Positions 46,796-56,302 of a stretch of DNA of 64,000 nt are shown piece after piece; position 1 is the stretch's first letter, and every line of letters starts with the position of its first letter. This DNA is from Marinomonas rhizomae (lineage in GTDB: Bacteria > Pseudomonadota > Gammaproteobacteria > Pseudomonadales > Marinomonadaceae). The notes beneath the pieces are model-generated. The model did not search any database. It was not told the DNA's origin and was given only the letters and a program-made list of their open reading frames with translations. A program made the position numbers and the translations under genes. The DNA lies in assembly GCF_003315485.1 (NCBI RefSeq), contig NZ_QNSE01000006.1, positions 186,001 through 250,000 on the forward strand, written 5' to 3'.

Positions 46796-47115
46796 TCCTT
46801 CCCAACAGAAAGCTCTTTAGCGATAGAGGCTTTACGTAAGGCATCCACTTCGTCTCGTGCTTTCTCATATTTTCGAGTCAACACCCTGATCTGACGCTCA
46901 CTGCGTAAATACGCAACAGAGCTGACTAAAAGAGCCACACAAGCTCCTACGGTAAAAGATAAAATGATATAGAGGGCAACACTTAATTCGGGAGCTTGCC
47001 AAAAAACAAGATCAAGAGGAATAAGTTGTGGATTACGGATGGCAAAAAACACACCCACGGCGAGAAAGAAAATAACGAGTACAGTGTAAGTAACTCTTTT
47101 CAGCCATTTAAGCAT
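46792..47115 (-). CDS. lapA: Lipopolysaccharide assembly protein A (DUF1049)
   Basis: A small inner-membrane protein of about 107 residues with two transmembrane helices (about 6-26 and 42-66) and a C-terminal coiled-coil tail rich in charged residues. Characteristic pieces are FAIRNPQLIPLDLVFW and LYIILSFTVGACVALL. The start at 47115 is chosen as the first ATG giving the normal N-terminus (MLKWLKRV). It precedes and overlaps lapB and follows ihfB. Confidence 0.93.
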   Translation of the reverse strand: MLKWLKRVTYTVLVIFFLAVGVFFAIRNPQLIPLDLVFWQAPELSVALYIILSFTVGACVALLVSSVAYLRSERQIRVLTRKYEKARDEVDALRKASIAKELSVGKE

Positions 47116-47189
47116 AAAACAACCTACCAAAAATAGAATGGCGTTATTATGCCGTGGTAGCTCAAAGATTTCGAGGCATAAGACGTAAA

Positions 47190-47498
47190 TTAGTTAAGTT
47201 CGTTAATATCTGCACCTTCAGGTAAATTGACTAGCTCTCTCAACTCTTTACCCGGTTTAAAGTGAGGTACATATTTTGCGCTCAACTCAACAGACTCACC
47301 CGTTTTAGGATTTCGACCTATTCTAGGTGCTCGATAATGTAGAGAAAAACTACCAAAGCCTCGTATCTCAATGCGCTCACCATTTGCCAAAGAATCAGAC
47401 ATATGTTCAAGCATTGCTTTAATTGCTTGTTCCACATCTTTCACTGGTAAATGGGATTGCTGATCGATTAGCAGCTCTATCAGCTCAGATTTTGTCAT
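47190..47498 (-). CDS. ihfB: Integration host factor beta subunit
   Basis: DNA-bending protein of 102 residues, the beta half of IHF. The HU/IHF fold is clear, with the beta-arm signature [20 protein letters not shown] and [20 protein letters not shown]; the proline at the arm tip intercalates DNA. It heads the ihfB-lapA-lapB-pyrF group. In most gammaproteobacteria rpsA lies directly upstream; here a divergent ppa gene takes that place, so ihfB must have its own promoter in the 208-base gap. Confidence 0.95.
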   Translation of the reverse strand: MTKSELIELLIDQQSHLPVKDVEQAIKAMLEHMSDSLANGERIEIRGFGSFSLHYRAPRIGRNPKTGESVELSAKYVPHFKPGKELRELVNLPEGADINELN

Positions 47499-47706
47499 TA
47501 CTGTCCTCGCGACTATAATTTGATCACTGTGTAAGACTAGCTAAATTCAGAAAGAAAGCAATAAGTTAACGCATTTTAAGACTATTTTTACTCATTTAAT
47601 TCGATCTGAATAGCGAATATTACGAATGGATGCGTTCCACAACTAGCATAGAAGCTGTCTAGCTTTTATAATATCGTCCATATTTAATACATTGGAAGAA
47701 ATAATA

Positions 47707-48237
47707 ATGAGCTATAGTAAAATACCTGCAGGCAAAGATGCACCAAACGACATCAACGTTATCATCGAAATCCCAGCACAAGCGAACCCTGTAAAATACG
47801 AAGTTGATAAAGACATGGACGCTCTAATTGTCGACCGTTTCATGACAGCACCTATGTTTTACCCAGCTAACTATGGTTATGTAAATCATACTTTAGCAGA
47901 CGACGGCGACCCAGTTGACGTATTGGTTATCACACCTTACCCGGTTGTTCCTGGTTCTGTTATTCGCTGCCGCCCAGTCGGTGTGCTCAATATGTCTGAC
48001 GAAGCAGGTATGGACGCTAAATTGGTTGCGGTTCCTCATGAGAAACTAAGCAAAGAATACGGTCATATCCAAGATGTGAACGATATTCCACAATTGCTAC
48101 GTGATCAAATCGAACATTTCTTCGAAAACTACAAAACTCTTGAAAAAGGCAAGTGGGTAAAAGTAGAAGGTTGGGCAAACGCAGAAGAAGCGAAAAAAGC
48201 CATCGTTGAAGGTGTAGAAGCTTACAACGCTCAGTAA
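47707..48237 (+). CDS. ppa: Inorganic pyrophosphatase (soluble, family I)
   Basis: Cytoplasmic Mg-dependent enzyme of 176 residues hydrolysing pyrophosphate to phosphate and pulling biosynthetic reactions forward. The family I active-site signature [10 protein letters not shown] (about residues 66-75) supplies the metal-binding aspartates, supported by KYEVDKD, PANYGYV and [12 protein letters not shown] at 47707 follows a GGAAG site; the longer frame from 47692 begins with a non-ATG codon. It stands alone and ends at a strong terminator. Confidence 0.97.
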   Translation: MSYSKIPAGKDAPNDINVIIEIPAQANPVKYEVDKDMDALIVDRFMTAPMFYPANYGYVNHTLADDGDPVDVLVITPYPVVPGSVIRCRPVGVLNMSDEAGMDAKLVAVPHEKLSKEYGHIQDVNDIPQLLRDQIEHFFENYKTLEKGKWVKVEGWANAEEAKKAIVEGVEAYNAQ

Positions 48238-48263
48238 TTTGTTCACGCAAATTATATAGACAT

Positions 48264-48293
48264 AAAAAAACCGATCTAAAGATCGGTTTTTTT
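48264..48293. terminator. Bidirectional terminator between ppa and trxB
   Basis: AAAAAACCGATC, loop TAAA, GATCGGTTTTTTT: a 7-bp GC-containing stem (CCGATC plus flanking A-T pairs) with A and T runs on both sides, between two convergent genes. Confidence 0.95.
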
Positions 48294-48326
48294 ATTTAGG
48301 ACTTTTGCTAATCAATCTCGAGAAAA

Positions 48327-49358
<1,032 letters not shown>

Positions 49359-49442
49359 CTACTGAAATTCTTAGAGAAAAATATTAATTACTAAAATAGG
49401 GACTATCTATCAGTTTTCAAGCATCTAACTGATTTCAGCCAT

Positions 49443-50195
49443 TTAACTCATTTCGTGTGAACAAGCCGCGCATTCAGGATCTTGAGTTAAACGCATCTCA
49501 CGCCAACTCCCTTCAAAACCATCAAATAACCTCAGCACGCCATGTTTCACTGCCCCGCAGCCGCTGGCCAACTTCAGCGCCTCAAGTGCCTGATACACAC
49601 CTAGCAAGCCCACCACAGGAGCGACAATGCCACTTTCGTTGCAACTGAGCTGCTGATCCGACAATGACGGATACAAACACTCGTAACAAGGTGTAGATTG
49701 CTGATGATATAAAAAGCTCACCAATTGCCCTTCCCAACGAATTGCAGCCGCACTGACCAATGGTTTTTTAAGAGACAAACAAGCGCGATTGATAGCTTGC
49801 CTAGCGGTGAAATTATCGGTGCAGTCCAAAATAACGTCCGCTTGCTCGACCGCTTTTAGTAAAGAAGCGTCCGCCAATTTATGCGTAATCACCTCTACTT
49901 TGACCGCCGAATTTTTGAGAGCAATTTGCTTCGCAGCAGCTTCTACCTTGTTCAGACCAACCTGACTCTCGTCATAAAGCACTTGGCGTGGCAGATTACT
50001 ACTCTCTAATTGATCGCCATCCGCCAAAGTCAGATGACCAACACCAGACGCAGCCAAATAAGTAGCAGCAATATTGCCAAGCCCACCCAAGCCAATAACC
50101 AGCACTTTTGCTTTGGCAAGATTGAGCTGCCCCTGAATATCAAAATTGGCCAATAATAACTGACGACTATAACGATCTAACTCTGATTCGTTCAT
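49443..50195 (-). CDS. MoeB/ThiF-family sulfur-carrier adenylyltransferase
   Basis: An E1-like enzyme of about 250 residues that adenylates the C-terminal glycine of a small sulfur carrier (MoaD for molybdopterin or ThiS for thiamine). The ATP motif GLGGLGNIAATYLAASGVG lies near residue 35, followed by ADGDQLESSNLPRQ, the conserved DCTDNFTARQAINRAC and zinc cysteine pairs PCYEC and CAAC. ATG at 50195 sits behind AAGG; a GTG two codons earlier is possible. No moa or thi genes adjoin, so MoeB and ThiF cannot be separated. The HesA name is also used for this group. Confidence 0.88.
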   Translation of the reverse strand: MNESELDRYSRQLLLANFDIQGQLNLAKAKVLVIGLGGLGNIAATYLAASGVGHLTLADGDQLESSNLPRQVLYDESQVGLNKVEAAAKQIALKNSAVKVEVITHKLADASLLKAVEQADVILDCTDNFTARQAINRACLSLKKPLVSAAAIRWEGQLVSFLYHQQSTPCYECLYPSLSDQQLSCNESGIVAPVVGLLGVYQALEALKLASGCGAVKHGVLRLFDGFEGSWREMRLTQDPECAACSHEMS

Positions 50196-50282
50196 TTTCA
50201 CCTTACTTTCTTTCTGCTTATCCTGCCCGACTGGTCAATTCTTTGCTAAACTCGCTTAATTATCTTATCCACGAGCACCAAT

Positions 50283-51581
50283 ATGAAGTTTCCAGGCAGA
50301 CGCAAACTTAAACACTACTTTCCTGTTTCCCAACCAAAGCCCGTTTTGCCTACATCGGAAGTTAGACCCGATAAAGACACTTATATTGTTGGCTTAGACG
50401 AAACCATTGTCGACGTGGTCGCCAATGTCTCTGATCAATTTCTAAAGACATTTAATATCCAAAAAGGATTGTCCAATCTTGTCGATACCGACACAGCCTC
50501 CGCTATTTATAACGAATTAACGGCACAAAACAGTATCTCAGACCACTTTGCTGGCGGCACCATTGGCAACACCATACACAACTATTCCGTGCTAGCCGAT
50601 GATAAATCCGTTCTACTGGGCGTTATGTCAGCCAATATCACCTTAGGCTCACCAGCTTACCATTATATCTGCCATACCAGCAGCAAAGTCGATATGAATC
50701 ACTTACAAGGCGTTCCTGGGGACATTGGCCGTGGTATTACACTAATTACACCTGATGGCGAACGTACCTTTGCGATTGCGCCTGGTGACATGGATGAACT
50801 GGATGTAGACCACATCCCAGAGCACATAATAGCTGGCGGTGCAGCACTGGTAACTTGTGCTTACCCATTACGCCATCAAGGCAAACCTATCAAAAAAGCC
50901 ATGCTAAAAGCCTTGGAATATGCTCACAACAATCAGGTCCCAACGGTTCTGACATTAGGCACCAAGCATCTAGTAGAAGAAAACAGAGACGAATTACTTG
51001 AGATCATCAAAAAACACGTCAATGTTTTAGCAATGAACGAACTGGAAGCCGAAGCATTAACAGGCTTACCTGATCCATTGCAAGCCGCCAGTGCTATTCT
51101 AGATTATGTTGATATTGTTTTGCTGACAGCCGGCCCAGATGGCATGTATTTATGTGGCCACACTGATGACGAGCTAAAACGCGAAACCACCAATCCGATT
51201 AAATCTGGCAGCTTGGCCGATTTCAATCGCTGGGAGTTCAGCCGCCCCATGCTGCGAGAAGTCTGTAAACAACCGGTAAAAGTCTTTTCTCATATCGATC
51301 CTTACATGGGTGGGCCTGAAAAAATCCGTAACACCAATGGCGCGGGTGATGGCGCACTGTCCGCATTGCTACATGATATTTCAGCGAATCACTTCCACAA
51401 AGAAGCGATTCCAAATTCCAGCAAGCATTTAGCCCCCTTTTTAGCCTATTCTTCTTTTGCTCAGATCTGCAAATACTCCAACCGTGTCAGTTATGAAATA
51501 CTAGCTCAGAACGCATCACGTTTATCCAGAGGATTACCTGAACGAGAAGACAGCCTAGAAGAAGCTTATTGGGAAAGATAA
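50283..51581 (+). CDS. gsk: Inosine-guanosine kinase
   Basis: PfkB-family nucleoside kinase of 432 residues that phosphorylates inosine and guanosine to IMP and GMP in purine salvage. The N-terminus MKFPGRRKLKHYFPV, the internal FAGGTIGNTIHNYSVLADD, and the C-terminal GLPEREDSLEEAYW are almost the same as in E. coli Gsk. The PfkB ATP/anion-hole motif is NTNGAGDGALSALLHD (about residues 350-365), where the aspartate is the catalytic base. Monocistronic and ended by a terminator. Confidence 0.96.
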   Translation: MKFPGRRKLKHYFPVSQPKPVLPTSEVRPDKDTYIVGLDETIVDVVANVSDQFLKTFNIQKGLSNLVDTDTASAIYNELTAQNSISDHFAGGTIGNTIHNYSVLADDKSVLLGVMSANITLGSPAYHYICHTSSKVDMNHLQGVPGDIGRGITLITPDGERTFAIAPGDMDELDVDHIPEHIIAGGAALVTCAYPLRHQGKPIKKAMLKALEYAHNNQVPTVLTLGTKHLVEENRDELLEIIKKHVNVLAMNELEAEALTGLPDPLQAASAILDYVDIVLLTAGPDGMYLCGHTDDELKRETTNPIKSGSLADFNRWEFSRPMLREVCKQPVKVFSHIDPYMGGPEKIRNTNGAGDGALSALLHDISANHFHKEAIPNSSKHLAPFLAYSSFAQICKYSNRVSYEILAQNASRLSRGLPEREDSLEEAYWER

Positions 51582-51620
51582 GCTTCCGGCTAGGTAACCT
51601 AAAGCATCATTTTTAGACAT

Positions 51621-51655
51621 AAAAAAAAACCATGCTCAAACGGCATGGTTTTTTT
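51621..51655. terminator. Bidirectional terminator between gsk and cheW
   Basis: AAAACCATGC, a 7-base loop, GCATGGTTTT, flanked by long A and T runs: a clear intrinsic terminator usable from both sides, between convergent genes. Confidence 0.95.
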
Positions 51656-51700
51656 CTATGCTCACTCAATAAAAGAGCCGCTCAAAAAGAATTTACTCGC

Positions 51701-52210
51701 TTAACTCATCGCTTCGATGCCAAGTGCATCATTGCGTTCAAACATACGGTTAAGCTCAAGCAAAATAACCAACTCTTCTTCTTTCTGATAAACACCTTGG
51801 ATAAACATCAAGGCCTCATCATTACCAACGCTAGGACTTTGCTCAATCTCACCTTGGTATAAATAGAATACTTCTTGGACAGCATCAACAAGCAAACCAA
51901 CTTGCTCGCCATCGTGCTCGATAATAATAATTCGAGTGTCATCTGTAATAGTGCACTCAGGCAAACTAAAACGTACTCGAGTATCGACAACCGTCACGAC
52001 ATTACCACGTAAATTAACAATACCTAATACATAAGAAGGCGCACCTGGAACCGGAGCGATTTCACTATAACGTAACACTTCTTTAATCTGCATGACGTTA
52101 ATACCATAAGTCTCGTCAATCAGTTTAAAAGTTAGGTACTGTAACAACTCGCCTTTTTTCGATTCCGCTAAGGCTTTCCCATTTTCTTTAATAGGTGTTA
52201 ATTCAGACAT
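51701..52210 (-). CDS. cheW: Chemotaxis coupling protein CheW
   Basis: A 169-residue cytoplasmic adaptor with a single CheW domain (about 23-160), linking chemoreceptors to the CheA kinase. Recognisable parts are QYLTFKLIDETYGINVMQIK, VPGAPSYVLGIVNLRGNVVT and VGLLVDAVQEV. It stands apart from any che/fli operon in this window, so whether it serves the main flagellar array or another receptor array is not decided. About 20 polar N-terminal residues precede the domain. Confidence 0.95.
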   Translation of the reverse strand: MSELTPIKENGKALAESKKGELLQYLTFKLIDETYGINVMQIKEVLRYSEIAPVPGAPSYVLGIVNLRGNVVTVVDTRVRFSLPECTITDDTRIIIIEHDGEQVGLLVDAVQEVFYLYQGEIEQSPSVGNDEALMFIQGVYQKEEELVILLELNRMFERNDALGIEAMS

Positions 52211-52315
52211 GGCTCACATCCATATTCAATTTAATAAGAGTAATGTAGAACTCATCACAAGCTTTGTCTAGTCTAAACAAACCATGATGAGCCTACGAGC
52301 AAAGTTAAGTAACAA

Positions 52316-53179
52316 TTAGTTGTCTTGTTGTATCCCAACTATTGTCCAATTTCCATTTGCATCAGACATATTTTTTTCCAAATGCCAAATTTCATTGGTA
52401 TCTGAAGTCTGATCACCCTCTTTGATCCAGCCTGAAAACTGCAAAGAAATAGAAGCCGTAGAGCCAACATACTCACCACGAACAAGCTCAGCCATCAAAG
52501 AGATAACTTCTGTACGAGGCTTGTTATCACCATGAGTCGCGCGTTCTGCAACCAAAAGGTTGTAAAGCTCAGGACTAACATAATCTAGAATCTCATCGAA
52601 ATTATTGTCATCCCATGCTTTTTGCAGCGTGATGTAATGATTTTTTGCTTCAGCAACAAACGCCTGCTCATTAAATCCTGGTGGAAGTTTGATCTCTGGC
52701 TGCGCACCAAAGCCACTAATTCCAGACATTGGAGAAGGCTGAACATTATCGCGAGTTGAGTTCGGCATTTCGCGGAACATACCATTTGCACCACTGGCTT
52801 GAGCCTGAGCGGCACGGCGTTTTGGCGCAATAAAGAACTTGTAGATCAAGAAACCTATCACAGCAAACAACAAAATGTCGCCGAAAGAGATGCCATCAAA
52901 AGCACCGCTACCTAACAAGGCTGCAAAAAGGCCACCAGCCAACAAGCCACCTAACAAACCACCACCTAAGCCACCTAAAAACCCAGGTTTTTTAGCACCA
53001 GCCGCAGCGTTTGTCGTGCTGCTGCTATTAGCTGTCGTGCTTTTCGATTTAGAAATAGAAAAGCTTTTACCAAAGCTCTTACCACCACCAAACTTTTTAG
53101 CCTGAACATCCGCACTATAACCGCCAGCGCCGATTGCCAAAACAAACGCCATAAACATGGCAAATACTGTTGTTTTCAC
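52316..53179 (-). CDS. Tim44-like domain membrane protein
   Basis: A 287-residue protein with a signal-like N-terminal hydrophobic segment (about 5-27), a serine/lysine-rich stretch, a glycine-rich hydrophobic region (about 68-98, LGGGLLGGLLAGGLFAALL), a transmembrane helix (about 102-116, LLFAVIGFLIYKFF) and a C-terminal Tim44-like domain (about 165-285). Bacterial members are common in Proteobacteria, of unknown function. The gene starts 11 bases after trpS on the same strand and may share its transcript, though no functional link is known. Confidence 0.88.
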   Translation of the reverse strand: MKTTVFAMFMAFVLAIGAGGYSADVQAKKFGGGKSFGKSFSISKSKSTTANSSSTTNAAAGAKKPGFLGGLGGGLLGGLLAGGLFAALLGSGAFDGISFGDILLFAVIGFLIYKFFIAPKRRAAQAQASGANGMFREMPNSTRDNVQPSPMSGISGFGAQPEIKLPPGFNEQAFVAEAKNHYITLQKAWDDNNFDEILDYVSPELYNLLVAERATHGDNKPRTEVISLMAELVRGEYVGSTASISLQFSGWIKEGDQTSDTNEIWHLEKNMSDANGNWTIVGIQQDN

Positions 53180-53190
53180 AAAACTCTCCT

Positions 53191-54198
53191 TTATTTAAAG
53201 TTGACCAAACCAACGGCATTACGTAAGTCTGAAATCATTCCACGTGCACGAGCCCGTGCTTTGTCTGCCCCTGCCTGTAATATTTCTTCTACATGAGCAG
53301 GATTGGCGATTAACTCAAGGTACTTTTCACGTGGTTCAGATAGTTGACCATTAACCAGAGCAAAAAGTTCCTTCTTCGCTTCACCCCATGCAATTCCATC
53401 TGCAAAATTCTGACGCATTTGAGCGGTTTGCTCAGGCGTTGCGAACGCTTTATAAATATCAAACACAGTAGAGTCTTCAGGATCTTTCGCTTCACCTGGC
53501 TCTAACAAGTTTGTCTTGATCTTATTGATGCCTTTTTGTAGCTTTTTCTCGGTATCAAATAAGGGAATCGTATTATTGTAGCTCTTACTCATCTTACGAC
53601 CGTCTAAGCCTTTCAGAATCGAGCCTTCTTCGCCTACTACTGCTTCAGGTAAAACGAAGTGTTCACCAAATAAATGGTTAAAACGACCTGCAATGTCACG
53701 CGCCATTTCGATGTGCTGAATTTGATCACGACCAACAGGCACCTTATGCGCATTAAACGCCAAAATATCCGCCGCCATCAAAACTGGATAGCAGAACAGA
53801 CCCATAGTAATACCAAAGTCTGGATCCTGATCATTGGCAAGGTTTTCATCCACCGCACCTTTATAAGCATGCGCGCGGTTCATCAAACCTTTTGCAGTTA
53901 CGCAAGTCAGTAGCCAATTCAATTCAGCAATTTCAGGAATATCAGACTGACGGTAGAAAGTTGCTTTGTCGGTATCTAAGCCACACGCTAGCCAGGTCGC
54001 CGCAATTTCTAAGCGAGACTGTTTCACACGCTCTGGATCCTGACATTTGATCAACGCATGATAGTCGGCAAGAAAGAAATAAGACTCTGTATTTTCTTGA
54101 CGGCTCGCTTCGATCGCTGGACGAATTGCCCCCACATAGTTTCCTAGGTGTGGAGTACCTGTGGTGGTAACACCAGTTAAAACAATTTCTTTTGCCAT
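53191..54198 (-). CDS. trpS: Tryptophanyl-tRNA synthetase
   Basis: Class I aminoacyl-tRNA synthetase of 335 residues charging tRNA-Trp. The HIGH-type motif is [15 protein letters not shown] (about residues 12-26) and the KMSKS loop is [11 protein letters not shown] (about 200-210). [19 protein letters not shown] carries the tryptophan/ATP pocket residues. Normal length. The ATG follows a weak GGAAAG-type site. Confidence 0.97.
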   Translation of the reverse strand: MAKEIVLTGVTTTGTPHLGNYVGAIRPAIEASRQENTESYFFLADYHALIKCQDPERVKQSRLEIAATWLACGLDTDKATFYRQSDIPEIAELNWLLTCVTAKGLMNRAHAYKGAVDENLANDQDPDFGITMGLFCYPVLMAADILAFNAHKVPVGRDQIQHIEMARDIAGRFNHLFGEHFVLPEAVVGEEGSILKGLDGRKMSKSYNNTIPLFDTEKKLQKGINKIKTNLLEPGEAKDPEDSTVFDIYKAFATPEQTAQMRQNFADGIAWGEAKKELFALVNGQLSEPREKYLELIANPAHVEEILQAGADKARARARGMISDLRNAVGLVNFK

Positions 54199-54367
54199 TG
54201 TTGCTACTCTTTCCTACTTTACATAATGTCGAAATTTTAAAATGTTGAAATGCCGCTTACCCTAACATAAAAAAACCACATCAAGAATCGCACAACAAGA
54301 TTATTTAGATTGAGTTTTCACTCGTTTTTTAAACCTTCTAGCAATAATGGCGCTGAATATCTCGATA

Positions 54368-56302
54368 TCAATACCAAAGCTCATCAATAAGACCAGAATA
54401 ACGCTGAATACGCGTACTGGTCGCTGCCCGAATTAACCCACTTGATCCCCACAAGGTAAACACCTTCTTTGCCCGAGTAATGCCAGTGTAAAGCAGCTCT
54501 TTAGTTAACACTGGCGATGGCGCCATAGGCAATAACAAAGCGACTTGATCAAACTCAGAACCTTGAGATTTATGCACCGTCATCGCAAATACCACTTCAA
54601 ACTCGCTCAAGCGACTCGGCAGCAACCCCGAAAAAGAGCCATCCGGTTGCATAAACCAGACACGAAGACGCTGAAACTCATCTGGCATACAAAGGCCAAT
54701 ATCACCATTAAATAAACCTAATGCCGCATCATTTTTCGTTAACATTACGGCTTTCCCCGGATACCAAACATGCGGATCTTTTACCCGTCCACGTTGGTAA
54801 AAATAGTGTTCCAATTGAACATTCACCTTCTCGACACCAAACTCTCCTTGGCGTACCGCCGTCAAAATCTGGTAGCGCGAAAACACGTCGTACAGCGTTG
54901 CAATAGCTAAATTCTGACGTACTGCTTCCCAATACTCGTCATAACCTTTAGCCAATGTTGCAATGTCGGCCTTGGTTTGCCCTTCTTCTGGTGCTCGCCA
55001 CTCAATATCGGCGTAGTCAGCTTGTAAACAACGTAAAACCGCTTGGCTGTCACCTACGTTCATGGCTTTTGCCAAGTGTCCGATACCACTATTAGCATCA
55101 AAGCGGTAACTGGTGCGCAACAAAGTCAACGCTCGGCTAATTGGCGGAGCCGATGGGTTACCAAATGGTGCCAGCTTTTCTCCAGTCAGGTGACCAAGGC
55201 GCTGCGCCCATTCTGGCTGGAAGTAGACCTCTTCGATGCCATAGGATAAATCCCCTAAAACACTGCCCGCTTCCACCGAGGCAAGCTGATCTTTATCGCC
55301 AAGCAAAATCAATCGTGCATGAGTTGGCATGGCATCAATCAGTTTCGCCATCATAGGTAAATCCACCATAGACACTTCGTCCACCAGCAACACATCCAAA
55401 TGCAAGGGGTTTTCTTTATTGTGTTTAAAACGGCTGCGTCCAAATTCGCTACCTAACAAACGATGCAAGGTGCTGGCTTGTTCGGGAATGGCAAGCTTAA
55501 CGTCGTCACTTAATGGCAAATCCGCTTTTGCATTTGAAATAGACTCGGTCAGTCGAGCCGCCGCTTTACCGGTTGGCGCAGCTAACTCGATACGTAACAA
55601 CTTTCCTTCAGCAAGCGATTGAGCCACCAGTAACGCCAGTAAACGTGTCACAGTGGTTGTTTTGCCGGTTCCGGGACCGCCGCTGATCACAGAAAAAGGC
55701 AAGCTCGCCGCATTGGCGACCGCGACTTTTTGCCAATCAACCGTATCGGATTGATTCGGGAAAAGTTGTGCTAACAAACCTGCGTCGACGCCAAAAGGCG
55801 CAACAGCAAATTGTCCTTTGAGATAATTCAGCACCTGTTGTTCATATTGAAAATAACGATACAAATACAAACGCGTGCCAGCCAACACCATTGGTCGTTC
55901 GGCGACATTTTGTGCTAACGAAACTAAACGGCTCGCCTGCAAGGCTTCACACCAAGCAGCAACACTCTTAACGCCGCTATTGCCTAACGCTACTCGCAAC
56001 TCCTCTAAGTCCACACCTTCTGGCGGACTTTGCCAAAGAGTTGCGAGATCGATACAAATATGCCCCGCACCTAAATACGCACTGCATAAAGCGCCAGCGA
56101 TATGAACCGCACCATTATTTTCACTTAAATTGCCTTCTTGGGTATGTTGCGCCAGCTGTTCGATCCATTGGCAATCAATGGCTCGCAATACGCCTTTGGC
56201 TTGCCAACCAGACAAACTAAATGACGTAGTAGCAGATGAATTTTCCTCGAGCGTTTTTTCATTGATAGAGTCGAGCAAACCTAGCTGATTAGAAAAGTCC
56301 AT
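54368..56302 (-). CDS. recD: Exodeoxyribonuclease V alpha chain
   Basis: The 5'-3' helicase subunit of RecBCD, about 644 residues. Walker A is SGGPGTGKTTTVTRLLAL (about 205-222), Walker B DVLLVDEVSMVDL, and a C-terminal helicase motif is FAMTVHKSQGSEFDQV followed by YTGITRAKK. ATG at 56302 overlaps the recB end by 14 bases and lies behind GAGG; the longer in-frame reading from 56344 overlaps recB further and adds atypical residues. Last gene of recC-recB-recD. Confidence 0.96.
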   Translation of the reverse strand: MDFSNQLGLLDSINEKTLEENSSATTSFSLSGWQAKGVLRAIDCQWIEQLAQHTQEGNLSENNGAVHIAGALCSAYLGAGHICIDLATLWQSPPEGVDLEELRVALGNSGVKSVAAWCEALQASRLVSLAQNVAERPMVLAGTRLYLYRYFQYEQQVLNYLKGQFAVAPFGVDAGLLAQLFPNQSDTVDWQKVAVANAASLPFSVISGGPGTGKTTTVTRLLALLVAQSLAEGKLLRIELAAPTGKAAARLTESISNAKADLPLSDDVKLAIPEQASTLHRLLGSEFGRSRFKHNKENPLHLDVLLVDEVSMVDLPMMAKLIDAMPTHARLILLGDKDQLASVEAGSVLGDLSYGIEEVYFQPEWAQRLGHLTGEKLAPFGNPSAPPISRALTLLRTSYRFDANSGIGHLAKAMNVGDSQAVLRCLQADYADIEWRAPEEGQTKADIATLAKGYDEYWEAVRQNLAIATLYDVFSRYQILTAVRQGEFGVEKVNVQLEHYFYQRGRVKDPHVWYPGKAVMLTKNDAALGLFNGDIGLCMPDEFQRLRVWFMQPDGSFSGLLPSRLSEFEVVFAMTVHKSQGSEFDQVALLLPMAPSPVLTKELLYTGITRAKKVFTLWGSSGLIRAATSTRIQRYSGLIDELWY

